Numbered from the stretch's first letter, positions 41,601-53,488 are shown. The stretch is DNA of 64,000 nt from Ceratodon purpureus (GCA_014871385.1 CM026423.1:6920967-6984966), one strand, 5' to 3'. The notes: a model not told the origin generated them from the sequence alone. Program-made: numbers and translations.

Positions 41601-42526
41601 CAGAATGTCCTAGGTACAGTTGATGGAGACTCAGGATTACTCCCCTCTTTCGGAACACCCTTCTTTGCCCGGGATGGTCGCTTTGCCGGAGGTACTGGAA
41701 GAGGCTCCTCGACCATCCAATCCATGGCGTCGACGGCTGAATTCGGAGTCCTGGATTTGAACCTACGCGGAGGTTTCCTCGCCTTCGGACCGGTACCCCT
41801 CTTTGCCCTAGCTTTTCTAGTGGGAGCCAATACATTACCCTCCGGGACAGCATCAGGGACACGCTGTTTCTTCTTTGGTTTCGGCAATAAATCCTCAGTG
41901 ATTGGTTTAACAATGCCACTGTAATCTTGAGGTCCGTACTCGCATTTATACCTATAAACATTAACAAATCAAAAGATTTATATGTTGTCTGTAGATGGGA
42001 AGGTTTAGGGCAGTACACGGCTTTCAGGATAACAAATGGCAACAAAGAAGATGTTGAATACACGTCACGTTTTAGTAACATGTGACTCTAAGACACCCGG
42101 AACCCTAGAACGCAACATTGATCCTCATTGCAAGCAGCCATGGAATACATACCTCACAAAATTTAACGCTGTGCGAGGGCCGTCCCGCAGCTGAGCAGAT
42201 GCTCTGTTCTCCTTGTTTGCCCTGAACTTGCACTGCGCACCCTCCCTCCCGCACTCCATTCCTTGAATAAAGTCTGTAACACGATCAGTAGGAATGTAAC
42301 ATTGCTGTACGACATGTGCTCTCTTGTGTTCACCACGAGGGGGACGATAGACAACGTCCCACCTCAAATCGCGAGGACCAACAATTCCAGCAGGCGGATT
42401 TTGAACACGTTCTTCAATGTCTAGTAAATGGAGGTTGTGAATGTCGTACTGACTGATGTCCACATCGTCTAGGAAGTGATCGCGAAAACTGTGGGGATCG
42501 TTCACAGGTATGTCCATGGTGCACAT
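38681..42526 (-). CDS. Mutator-like (MULE) transposase with SWIM zinc finger
   Basis: Four exons: 42153-42526, 40292-41951, 39994-40193 and 38681-39836 (3,390 nt, 1,129 residues), all GT-AG and in phase. The enzyme cuts and rejoins DNA at the element's ends. The catalytic triad is visible: Asp669 in SVDATFGTN, Asp735 in AAFIVDCAQGEINA and Glu855 in TNAAIEGYHGFSK, with the family C/H motif CLWH (756-759) after the second Asp. A SWIM finger follows (C962-x-C964-x8-C973-x-H975). Residues about 130-330 hold four spaced basic AT-hook-like motifs of the type K-x-R-G-P-R-K-K. A region starting GCLAQFTVKTFL may be a GCM1/FAR1-like DNA-binding fold. The donor of exon 2 (AAG|GTTCGT) is atypical beyond GT, but the phase and the protein join EKK|FPLYTLMVFDEW fit the family. 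Confidence 0.9.
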
Positions 42527-42705
42527 CGAGGAAGCAAAGAATCACAAACTTAACCCTAATGACAGAGCCCGATCTAGTCTGAAACACATTCAAGAGACAT
42601 TGGTAACCCAAATGCAAGAAACCTATCTCGGAAGCAAGTAAACCCAAACCCTAGATCGACACAACGACAGTCGTAGTGACATTGAACACGGATGATAAAG
42701 TTTAT

Positions 42706-42971
42706 CGTCACAGGAGAGAACAAAGTTTTTGGAGCGGTCAGTGTTGTTTCGGGCAGTGTCACAGTTTGTCAGTGTTTTGTGTCACAGATAGAGTCTCGGA
42801 AAGCAGGCGTTCGCGAGTAGTGTCACGCAGGGGCAAAATTACGGTCGCCCGGAGTTACCGCGGACGACGCGCGACGGGTGAAACCGCGGATCCGACGTGG
42901 CCAGCGACGGGGACCGCCGAGGCGGGGACCCACCAACCCTACCCTTCGCTACATGGGAAATAGCGTTCTCC
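42706..42971 (-). repeat. Right terminal inverted repeat of MULE (266 bp)
   Basis: Inverted copy of 29128-29393 with no difference found by eye. Contains GTGTCAC at 42756, 42779 and 42820. Confidence 0.95.
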
Positions 42972-42980
42972 GGCCACTCT
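42972..42980. repeat. Target site duplication of Mutator-like element (right)
   Basis: GGCCACTCT, identical to 29119-29127. Confidence 0.95.
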
Positions 42981-42983
42981 GAG

Positions 42984-42991
42984 TATAAAAG
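42984..42991 (+). promoter_or_regulatory. TATA box beside the MULE insertion
   Basis: TATAAAAG begins 3 bp after the right target duplication and about 130 bp upstream of ATG 43113. The transposon has separated it from its original upstream sequence at 28156-29118. Confidence 0.55.
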
Positions 42992-43112
42992 ACCCTCGGT
43001 TGCCACTGGAGCATCAACGTTTGGTATCTGAATTATTCGGCAATAGTTTGCCTCTAGTTGAGCCAGCGTTTATATTTTGTTTTTCTGGAGGTAGTGCGAC
43101 AGGCACCTAGGA

Positions 43113-43359
43113 ATGAAGCCAGGTAAGAAAAATATGTACAGATTCATCCATTTGAATGTACTCATCCATAAAATTATCTATAATAAGGTACTTTCATCGA
43201 AACACTGGCGAATTTGGTTAATTTTGTAGACGATTTTGGCGATTTCATCCAATATTTTGCTCAAATTTTCCAGTGTATCAAGAGCCAGCACCCAAACCAA
43301 GTAAGATTCTGGCAAAAATTCGCCAGCAAATTAGACGATGGGTTGAGCTGAGTGGCTAA
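43113..43359 (+). CDS. Possible 31-residue peptide gene next to MULE
   Basis: Exon 1 is 43113-43122 (ATG AAG CCA G) with a strong donor G|GTAAGA. Exon 2 is 43274-43359 after acceptor TTTTCCAG|TG. The join gives MKPVYQEPAPKPSKILAKIR followed by QQIRRWVELSG and stop. A TATA box and a leader of about 100 nt precede it. No family recognised. It may be a short peptide gene or the start of a longer gene with later exons I could not find; another GTAAG follows CCAA inside exon 2. Low confidence because such a short frame can arise by chance. Confidence 0.3.
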
Positions 43360-46308
43360 GGCAAGACGTAGGTTGCGCAGGAGCAACTTCAAGGATCTGT
43401 GGACGCTGTTGCTTGAACTGCTATACTAGACTCTCACAATCTGATCAATTGCAAAGGTTGACAGCATTCGCAAGAAGATCCAAGTTGTTCTGTTGTTTTG
43501 CACACTAGCTGGAGCATTTCCCTGAAGAGATCCTTCAATTGCAGTTTCCGCAAAAGTAGCCTGACTTGACTAAGAGAAGAGAGAAGAGAGAAAAGGAGGA
43601 GAGAAGAGAGAGTACTTTAGTTCATTTTAGTAGGGAGTCCGTGTGAATTATGTATCTCTTTGTCAAGTATCTCGTATCTATGTCTAAAAAGGTATTAGAT
43701 ATTTGTCAATTAAATATTTTTAGATGTAATTCCTTATTTTTCACCATTTGAATTTTAGAGTCTAAATGGGAAGATCAAGAGACATAAATTTGAAGACTTT
43801 ATAATTATTACAAAAAGATATAATTATTAGGGATTAGAAAGTTGGAAAATTCAAAAGACCAATAAATATTGGATTCATCTACAAAGTGTGTGATTCAAGT
43901 TTATTTCTGAGTCACCCTATGTCACGTGTAGGTTCAACTTAATATTTAATATATATTATTTTACTTACTTCAAATTGTGATCTAATTATAATAATATTTG
44001 ATACATTTGATTGAAGTGCACTTGTATTAGACTTTAGTCTATGTATTCAAGATTTCATTGTTTCAATGCCAGAAATTTATATTATTCACCCACCTAATGA
44101 CAAAATATGGCAAAAATATTTAACATATCTAGTAACCTATAATTTTACCTTATAATTTATTCTATTTATGATTATTACTTAAATGCACATATTTCAATGC
44201 TATGATGTTTGACTCATCATAATATAATAAAATTCCAAACTTTTGATTGTACATTATATCTTATATATGTTAGTAATTTGTAAAAATGTATCTTTATTGA
44301 TTAAAAAATTTGCGTGCACATTGGTACCAGGTAACGAGGCTAGTGCAAATACAATGAAATGATATTATGTACACTAGTGCAAATAGTATGATGTACAATG
44401 ACTAATAATGAAGTACAATGTATATATTATGTATATGATGTCATGTTGATGTGAGCTCTAATTTCTGTTTTTTTTTTTTTAAATAAAAAATAATGAGAAT
44501 TTATTCAAACCAAAAAAAATTTGAGGAGCCCTGGAAACTAAATCCACATAAATACATTTCTTGATTGCATGTTTTCTAAATTTTAAGTCAATTTTTTAAA
44601 TAAAATCCACAATTATAGGAGATTTTCCTCTAATATATGATTTCCAAAATCAAATATTGCTTCTCACTTTTTTCTCTTTGCTCTCTACTCTACACTTGCA
44701 TACAAACTTTCTTCCATTAATTGCTCGAATTTTTGACAAAATTGACATATTAAATGTAATATCAAATAAATTTTATAAACTCAATAGTTTTTAAAAAATT
44801 GTGTTTAAACAAATATATTTTTTTCAAAATCTTGATCATTTGATGTAATCTACGTACCATCCCAATCCTATTCCAATGGATCATCTAAAAAAGTTGTTTA
44901 CTAAAGTTCAAATATTTTCAAATTTGAATAGAATTTTGACATTTTATTTTTTCAAATTCAATAATATGTTGTGTACCATACCAACAATGTTTTGTTCCTA
45001 TCTTTTGATTGTTCAAACTTATGGAAAAAGATTTTAGATGTGAATGTTTTAGGCCTAACATTATTTTTGCAAAACTCTGGTATTTAAAGTTACAAAAGTA
45101 CTGTAAATTGGTGTTTGTGAAAAAATTAGTGAAGATACTCTAAGTTAATGGCTGGTTGTAATACAATGTAAGCAAATTCTTCAATTGTTTTATAAACACA
45201 CAACAATAGTTGTAATTGGAAATTAGAAAGCACTAGATTAATCAAATCTATTGATGAAGTTACATGATGTTACCTTTAAAAGCCTAGTATCAGCTTCTAA
45301 AGGGAGGGAGGCTATGACATGAGCGGCGAGCCTAACGCCTATGCACCATGAGCGCTCATTGCATGGAATTTATGTAACAATAGAAAGTAAACTCTGTAAG
45401 CAGTGGATGACATTTCATGGATTTTTTTGACCATGATGTATTTCATCTATAATCTATGTACATCATATGTGCGTTTTTACAAAAATATTTATATATTATT
45501 CTATATATACAACGATTTATATATACTACTCTAATATTTATATATATTTATAAATCACACATTTTAAAATTTTATTCTCAATAATATAAATACATTTTAA
45601 ATTTGATAATATATTATATAAATCAAATAAATTAATGATATAAAACTAATGACTAAATAAAAATAATAAATTAATGATAATAAATTAATGACAATAAATT
45701 AATGACTAAATAAAAATATATGATACTGTAGTATATATTTTTAATATAAATATATAAATAAACATACGTCATATTTATTTATATTATCATGTATCAAATT
45801 CAAATAATTAATCATATAATACTAGTATATATGTTTAGTATAAAACATATTTGGGTATATGCATAAATGTATAAACCATTTATGTAAGTATAATAAATCT
45901 TTATAATAAACCTATGGTCTTACGGCCTATATAGAAATACTATGTATATATAATCCATATATCAAATATAAATATTTATATAATAGTGGTTTATCTATAT
46001 ATAACAGTGTAATAGAGATATACAAATATGTATATTTTACATATATAAATATGTAAACTATATCTATAATACATGTATATAAATACAATAAGAGTGGTTT
46101 ATAAATAACTCAATCAAAGATTCTTTTTATATTACATGATGTTTCAAATGAAAAGTGATTTTAATATGTTTAAATGAAAAAAATTATAAATTTTCATATG
46201 ATGTATAATTTTTATTTATCTACTAATAATATATACAGTCTATAATTACTGGTAATACATAGAATAATTTAATTTCTATTAATTTAATAATTTATGCCCA
46301 ATATAAGT

Positions 46309-46312
<4 letters not shown>

Positions 46313-46365
<53 letters not shown>
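46313..46365. repeat. (AT)n microsatellite
   Basis: About 26 AT units without interruption. Confidence 0.95.
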
Positions 46366-46368
<3 letters not shown>

Positions 46369-46468
46369 TTTATATATGACACGTATGTAATTATAATATA
46401 CAATATATATAATCATATTATACATTATAAAAATATTAAATATATATTATAAATATAAACATATATAA

Positions 46469-46514
46469 ATTTCATTTGATATATATATATATATATATAT
46501 ATATCAAATGAAAT
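46469..46514. repeat. Perfect 46-bp palindrome with (AT)n core
   Basis: Arms ATTTCATTTGAT and ATCAAATGAAAT flank an AT run (46479-46504). The whole segment is self-complementary about 46491.5. Confidence 0.9.
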
Positions 46515-46840
46515 ATATAATCTATTATTGATATATACCATACATCATATATATAGATTTTTATATTAGGAGTTTTACAAATCATGTGTTCATAAATTTT
46601 TGTGTAATGCATATTAATTTATATATCAACGTAGAGCTACTTTTTAGTTTTAAACCCTAATTCTAGAAAATAAGAAAAATATAGTATTAAAAACTTTTAA
46701 AATTAGAAACTAAATGTTTAAATTAAAATATAATCCTCAAAATGTGAAAAGGACTTGAGAAGACTTAGTTCACATTGGAAATAGCAAAGAGAGCTTTACA
46801 AATAAAACATAAGAATATAGATTTGATGTAAACATTGCTA

Positions 46841-46972
46841 GGGGTGCATCTTTTATTAAAAGATGTACCCCTTACTAAAGGGTACGACTTTATAAGGAGT
46901 TGCAACCTTATGGGGAGGTGCCAACCTAAAGGTGCACCCTTTGAAAAAGGATGTAGCTCTTAAGAATTTGAC
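46841..46972. repeat. String of six to seven imperfect palindromes, 17-18-bp spacing
   Basis: Units such as AAAGATGTACCCCTTACT, AAAGGGTACGACTTTATA, AGGAGTTGCAACCTTATG and AGGTGCACCCTTTGAAA follow one another. Each is an approximate inverted repeat of the AAGG..C..CCTT type. Confidence 0.6.
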
Positions 46973-47111
46973 TATATTCCTTCTTCTTCAAGGTGTTAAT
47001 CACCACATGATGTACAATGTGTGTCCTAGCTTTGGAAGCTAGTTTTGCAATGAATATTTATTAATTCTTTAAGTTTGCACAAGAGAATTGTATAGAAACT
47101 TTTTATTGTAT

Positions 47112-47113
<2 letters not shown>

Positions 47114-47187
<74 letters not shown>
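47114..47187. repeat. (AT)n microsatellite, 74 bp
   Basis: Uninterrupted AT run. It creates a false frame of repeated Ile-Tyr. Confidence 0.95.
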
Positions 47188-47192
<5 letters not shown>

Positions 47193-48503
47193 TGTATATA
47201 TTAATATACATTATATAAAAATCTATATATACATATCTAATATAACTATTTAAATATGTATATCAAATATGTATACTATATATACAGAAATTTTATTTAT
47301 ATGTATATAACATATTTATATTATATAAATAACTCATAGGTATGTATATAATATTGTATATCTATGTATGATTTATATACAGACATATATCTATATGTAT
47401 ATTTTTTAGTATAAAGATATAAAATTGTATTCCGTGCATAGATACTTATTTAATACTGTGATTTATATTAAAATATAATTATATACATATATATATATAT
47501 CTATTTATGTATATATATTATGAAATATGTACATATAATGTGAATCATATAATAATTACTTCATTTATTTATGATAATTGTAATATTAAATCTCTAATTA
47601 CATGATTAACTAAAGTGACTTCAAGGCATGTGCAATGCAAGTAGAGCGTTTAACTTTTGTTCCAAATATGAGTCTAATATTAATCTTGTAGGTCGCATCG
47701 ATATTACTTGTTCTCCATGAACGGTGCATTTATATTGGTATGTAAATTGGAATACTCTATCGAGTACATTGGTACCATCCTAGTGTAAAGGAAGGCTTTA
47801 TTTCCCTGTTCTGTACACAACGACGACATGGTCTTGCTCAATCGTATTTTGGGAGAGAGCCTCAAGAGAGTCCGGACTCCGAACTATTAAATTTCATTCC
47901 TAGAATCAAATTAAAAGAAGTATCACATTTGGCATAGAACTGGCTTGCTTCTCGCTTCCCACTTGGACTCTTCTTGCAATCCCCTTAGACTCCACTTTTC
48001 ATTTCTATATAGTTCGGCACAGATCACAAGTAATTAGGTTTTGAAATTTTCCTTGGTTTTCACCATGTTCATTGTACTGTCCATCATGGTCATGGATACA
48101 TGTTCATCATGTTGATGGTTAAATGTCCAATGCATCATGGTCATGGTCTGAAAATCATCTCCATTATCGTATGGAATACATAATATGTAATAGGTATTTA
48201 GTACAGTATATCCCTCAAAATCTACAAATAGGTGACATTTGTTTCCTGGCAGCTCATTAGATTTATAGCAAACTAATGATATTTACTCAAAGTTCAATAA
48301 TGGAGCTGATTTTGTAATACTTTGGAGAATTTTAGTAGTTAATGTGTCTTCAAAATTTGACGTTGTATTTGCATTTCTGTGCCGAATTGGTTGTTACTAA
48401 TTTACAGATGCACAAGTGAATCACGTCTATTGACTGATATCAATTTTTCTCAATCCTACACAGGACCTAAACCAACTTGAATGAAAATAATGACTCTCAT
48501 GTA

Positions 48504-48581
48504 TTGGAAGAAGAGAGTCCAATCAAAACTTATCAAAAGAGCAATTGGAACAAGAGAGTCCAATCAAAACTTATCAAAAGA
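48504..48581. repeat. 41-bp tandem duplication
   Basis: AGAGAGTCCAATCAAAACTT plus flanks occurs twice, offset by 41 bases. Confidence 0.8.
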
Positions 48582-49289
48582 ACTAGTTGAAGCATAGTAA
48601 ACATTCGCCATAAACCTTGCAGTGATGACTTGTAAAACACCAAACGTAATTGGCCAGTCACTTCTCCAAGAAATATAAGGTTGACAATTCACACTTTAAA
48701 AGCTACTGACCGTATATTGAGATAGCCTAAAATGGAATCTCCTTTACTTGAAACTAAGAAAATCTTTTGAAAGAATTCTCATGACTTATGAATCCAATCC
48801 GAGGAAATCAATACAAGAACATGCGCCTTACACTTTTCTTATGACCAGAAAGTTGAGAATCGAGACCACAAGAACTTCAATTGAAGACTATAGCTGCAAT
48901 TTTGTTTGAATGGTACTTATATTTACAGAATGAAAAATTCATACATCTTGGTTGTCGACTGTCACGTATTCTCACCGTCTTTTATTCTTTCTGGATCTTT
49001 GAGCAACTTATTGTAGTTGATTTGCGATGGAAATTGCTGCTGCCGATGTCTTAAATAAGGTGCTTCCTTTTCTTCGCTTGATCTCCTCCATCCACAGAAG
49101 TCACTGTGTTGTAAGGATCCGCAAGTTCAGCAAGATCATTTATAACGTAATTGCTTAGGTGACCCATGTTTTGCTAGAACTACTTTATGTTATCCTATAG
49201 ATCATTCATATGCGCATTTGTAATTCTTATTGGCATTTCTTTATCATTTACATCATGTTCTAAAGTTGTTCAATTTTACGGTACAATAC

Positions 49290-50463
49290 AGATGGTAATC
49301 TGGTTTGAAATCACCTTCAATGCTGCTGAAGCTGAAGCTTGTCTTCCATTCTTTTGTGAACTTCTTTGCGCATCCCTGATTTGCACAATTTCCCTCAAGT
49401 CGGTTTTGCGATGCCACGCACTATGGATGGTAGGCGCATTTACAAGGAGCTATTACAACATCCAAAAGCGGAAAAGTAGATTTACACATTGTACAGTTCT
49501 TGATAAGAATATGGTCACTTTTAATACCAGTTCCGATGTCTTCAATGTATGGGCTCGGATGTAAGCTCACTGGGAATTTCAATATCTCCTTCATCTTCTC
49601 GAGTGTCGCCTTCAATCTATCAACATTAGCAATGACTTCTCCGCCTTGAACTCCAAGCCATTCTGCTCCTTCACATTTCCAGCCTTGGCAATCTTCATAC
49701 CTTCTTCCTTGCTTTTAATTTATTCCTCCAGTTTACTGATTTTGAGCTTCAGCTCTGCCATTTCTTCGATGTTCTCTTTTACTAGCTCCTCGTTCTCACA
49801 CTTTTCAAGTAGTGTCCCTTGTGCCACTTGACTAGCCAAAAGACCCTGTGAGTGACTCAACATCTTCCTTAACATGGCTACTGCTTTAGCTCAAAATTTT
49901 TCCTGAGCTTCGTTGGTTGAATATTGTGGAACAATTGGAGGGGCACCAACTTCTATGTTTTCACTCTGATGTGCGGCTTGTAGCGCCAAAGCTTCACCTT
50001 CACCACAATGTATCTCATTCTCTATTCTCTTTTGTGCTAGAGCGTAATGCATCTTCTCTGAATTTGTTCCCTTGTACTTGTACTTTTGTTGGACTTCCTC
50101 TTGAGTATCCTTTTTCTTTCCTCTCCAACGCTCTGCTGCATACAGAGCCCAATTCATACAATAACCATGACAAACCTCCGATACAAGTGCTCTTGCAAAG
50201 CTCTCCGGAATATAGCCAGACTTTGGAACTTTGGCAATTTGCCCAATCACTGGGTACAGCTCTTCCACCCTTGCCCTCACGTTGTCAGATTTAGCACCGC
50301 GATAGAAATAACCCTGCTTCTTGTATCTCTCTCTAAACATGTTCTTCAACAATAGATCGTTTACGTGGTTGCAATCACGACTAGGATCCAGTCCCCCATT
50401 CGGCAATCCTATCTCATATACAAACCATGGTTCGAGTCTTCTCTCAAGCTTCGTCCTTTCCAT
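49290..50463 (-). pseudogene. Dead gene with coiled coil and C-terminal zinc finger
   Basis: An intact 190-codon frame starts at ATG 50463 (MERTKLERRLEPWFVYEIGL) and ends at TGA 49891. The same frame resumes at once with AKAVAMLRKMLSHSQGLLAS and a coiled-coil stretch ending KLKISKLEE, then a TAA. A frameshift follows near 49650, and another stop later replaces an expected Trp (AYHP-stop-C). The far end reads CTMCKSTF...VIAPCKCAYHP...C..C, a RING/PHD-like metal-binding pattern. At least three stops and one frameshift show it is not functional as one protein. It looks like a member of a repeated moss family, perhaps carried by transposons; I cannot name it. Confidence 0.65.
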
Positions 50464-50574
50464 TGATCACAGTGATACTTTTGTGTTGCTTTGTTCTTTT
50501 TTCTAATTGCATTCCAATTCTATGGTAAACCCTCAAACTCCTACACTAGCTTGGTGCACTTCCTCAACTGAATT

Positions 50575-50762
50575 GAGCCCTTCATACACACTTTCATTTG
50601 GCCATGGCTACATGTACTAACAATTAATTTCCATTTTAGCAATATCATGAACGTCACCTCATTTTACAGAGCCCTTCATACACACTTTCATTTGGCCATG
50701 GCTACATGTACTAACAATTAATTTCCATTTTAGCAATATCATGAACGTCACCTCATTTTACA
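50575..50762. repeat. 94-bp perfect tandem duplication
   Basis: The block starting GAGCCCTTCATACACACTTT occurs at 50575-50668 and again at 50669-50762 without a difference found by eye. Confidence 0.9.
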
Positions 50763-53488
50763 GCCGTTATTACTTTTACAATCATTTTTAAGTTATGTCG
50801 CATAACAGCTGCTCTTAATGTTTGTATTCATGCTTGTGTATATTACCCTTTCTTTTGTGAATACTATGGATCATATATATGTAATCATTGTGGACATAGC
50901 CAAAATCTAGGGAATCTGAAAGAAATTCATAAATTTTATGGATGTTGCATCGAACTATCTCTATGAAATATGTTTACTTAATATAGTAATTCATCCGCTT
51001 ATGGAATCCTGTTCATGGCCCACCACACGATGCTCGTCGCTCATGTTCTAGCATTCCCCCTTCTAAAGGTTACCTACTCCATCAAAGAAGCAATTTTGTA
51101 AGCAACTAGCAACAACTAGCAAGCAACGAGTAGCGAGCACTCATTTCAGTTTTTGAGAAAAAACTTGATTATTTTATGAAAATATATGGAATTCTTGAAA
51201 AAGTTCAAACATTTTATAATTATTTTGCAACATTTTGATGAAATTTACTATAATTTGCGACGAGCATGACTTTATTGTAACTATCGTTAGATGCTCATAA
51301 TATGAAACTATCGTCTTTTGAATTTATCTTGCACAGGTATTAGAATAAAATAACAAATGTGTTTGCAATATCCGCATATCTTGGCTTTTCCAGCAATTTT
51401 TTAGATCATCTTGATGAAATCTAGCCATATACATTCTGTCAATGCTACAATGATCATCTAGAAGACTTTGTTTTTAATATGGAAGTGCTCCAAAGCATAA
51501 GATGAGCATTACGATCCACAAGCCTCCTAAATTAAGTTTGAGGCAAAGGTATCTTGGAAAAAAATTGGAGTTGATGACACGGAGATAAGGAATTGTTTTT
51601 GAAGTGAATTACTCAACATTGAATGGATTATTTATTGTAAATTTAATCTTCATTCTATTTTTCTAATTTTAGCATATAATTAGGATTGCTAAGTGAGCAA
51701 ACATTTATAAATACATTGATATGTTCATAAAGTAAAATGAAGAGATTGACTTTATAATAAATCCTCAAATTTAAAAGACATTTGTGATTAGAATGTTTTT
51801 ATGCTTCTTATTGGATTGTGAATTAAATATTTGCATCTTATCGCAATCCTAGTGCTTTGAAAATTGCTATCAATCAAAGGTCCTTTGCATCAAAAAAACA
51901 CTTATTATCATGTTATTGTCTTCTTCTTTTAATATTATATATGTGTACACATTAAATGATTAATGCGAATATGATTGTTTTCATGACTGAATGTTTTATA
52001 GACAAAGGTATTTTGAATCCAAGAGACTTACGCCTTTGAGAATTTGATGACATGATTGCAAGCATTGTAAAGTAAAGTTCTCTATTACACTAATTTTGAA
52101 GCAAATATTTGTTAAGACCAACATCATTTGGATTTGAAAGACAACTACTATAATTATAAAAATTCTTCATCTATTTTCTAAAATAATCAACAAATGTTGA
52201 TTTTTATAAGCACCTATTATTTGTAATCCAAACTTTAGTTTTTATACCTTTGAAAATAGACAAAAATTTCTAAACAAGTGTAACACATATTTTATTTACA
52301 TTCTCTAAATTTATCAAACTCTTATATAGCTTCTTCACACTTCCTACTATGCCATTTAACCAACAAAAACTTGGCTCTCATTTTCTCACATTATGCTGCC
52401 GCTACCTCAGCGGTGGTTACCACTACTAACCAAGAACTCATCCTATGGAGGTGTAAAATCTGTGATTGGCTCCATCAACTCATCCCGTGATCACTTGGAT
52501 TTACACTACTAGAAAAAAAAAAAAAAAAAAAAAAAAAAATGACGAAAAGAATTAAGGTCCTCAAAAGACCTAAAAACATGCCTGGTGGATAATGTTGAAA
52601 AGTCCCTCGGATTTTGTAACGAGAGAGGCAAAAATGATTCTCTCATTGCAAAACGAGAAGACCATAAGCACAAAATGCCATTTTAATATATTAAAACATT
52701 ATTTTTAAATGGAGAAACAATGTTTTACACTTGCCATGGCCCATTAATAGGCAATCATATAAAAATCAACGCACCCACTTTTTAGTACATGATCATTCCT
52801 CCCAGTCCAAGTTTTGTTTACACTTAAGTTAAAGATGGGTATTTCCGTCAGTTTAAGCCATTCACCATATATGGGATTGAGAAAATTATCGGGATAAAAT
52901 TTATACAAATAGATGTTAAGTGACAAGTCGGAAATCACAAATCCGATTTTTTAAATTTTTTTTTCAGAAATTTATCAAATTTTCATGAATATTTGAAGTG
53001 CAACAACGTAGACCACTATGTCCGTCAATAGGCATATGCAATACAAAGATTCTTGCATCGAGAACATGATAGGTTGTTATGAAATCTGCTAAGTGCAGTA
53101 GTCAGGTGCTGTCTGCTTGGATATTGGTGCTCTGATAGGGCACGGAATTAGAACCCTGACGGGAATACCCATCTCTACCTTAGGAGTGGCCCATGGCCTC
53201 TCACAATCACAATGTTGTTTTTCTGAAGTGGGACCATGCAATTATTCCATTTTCCTTGGTCACGGCTCTTTGTAAACCGGCCTCAGTTGCTGGGAAATGG
53301 TTGCTGAACAGTGCAGTCCTTCCTCACAAACACTTGTCGGAGGATTTGCAGATCAGTGGCCATGGCAGGAGCTAGGTTACAAGTTACTCAAGGATCCATG
53401 GACGCTCACACTATTCTCCATGCACGGACGACGTACTCTTCCTCGCCGTAGTCGACTTCTATTTCCATTCTTTCTCTGGAAGCCGATT
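50763..53488. other. AT-rich intergenic DNA with possible CACTA transposon end
   Basis: No gene seen. Only the feature at 52504 stands out. Confidence 0.4.
52504..52560 (+). mobile_element. Possible CACTA (En/Spm-like) transposon terminus
   Basis: CACTACTAGAAAAA followed by a long A run and GACGAAAAGAATTAAGG resembles the end of plant CACTA elements. The matching end TTTTTCTAGTAGTG was not found to the right, so it is a relic at best. Confidence 0.35.

Larger units (their letters stand above)
29128..42971. mobile_element. Complete 13.8 kb Mutator-like (MULE) transposon with Ulp1 protease
   Basis: 13,844 bp, bounded by 266-bp inverted repeats that appear identical and by a perfect 9-bp duplication. 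It carries a four-exon Ulp1-type protease gene (plus), a four-exon DDE transposase with SWIM finger (minus), and two possible small genes (minus). All motifs expected for an autonomous element are present. Identical ends and intact frames suggest recent activity. MULEs with Ulp1-like genes are known in flowering plants (Kaonashi-type, CUMULE). This moss element adds long arms, a dense GTGACAC motif and the small genes. Positions 29394-30401 are a roughly 1 kb leader upstream of the protease gene with a possible 5' UTR intron donor near 29752. Confidence 0.95.
43360..49289. other. Long AT-rich intergenic region with microsatellites
   Basis: No gene seen. A GA-rich tract lies at about 43578-43614. 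The region holds several long AT dinucleotide runs, a perfect palindrome, a string of short imperfect palindromes and a short tandem duplication, listed separately. The base composition fits decayed transposon DNA. Confidence 0.5.

Noticed and set aside
47026..47211. Frame of repeated Ile-Tyr
   Set aside because: Direct translation of the AT microsatellite.
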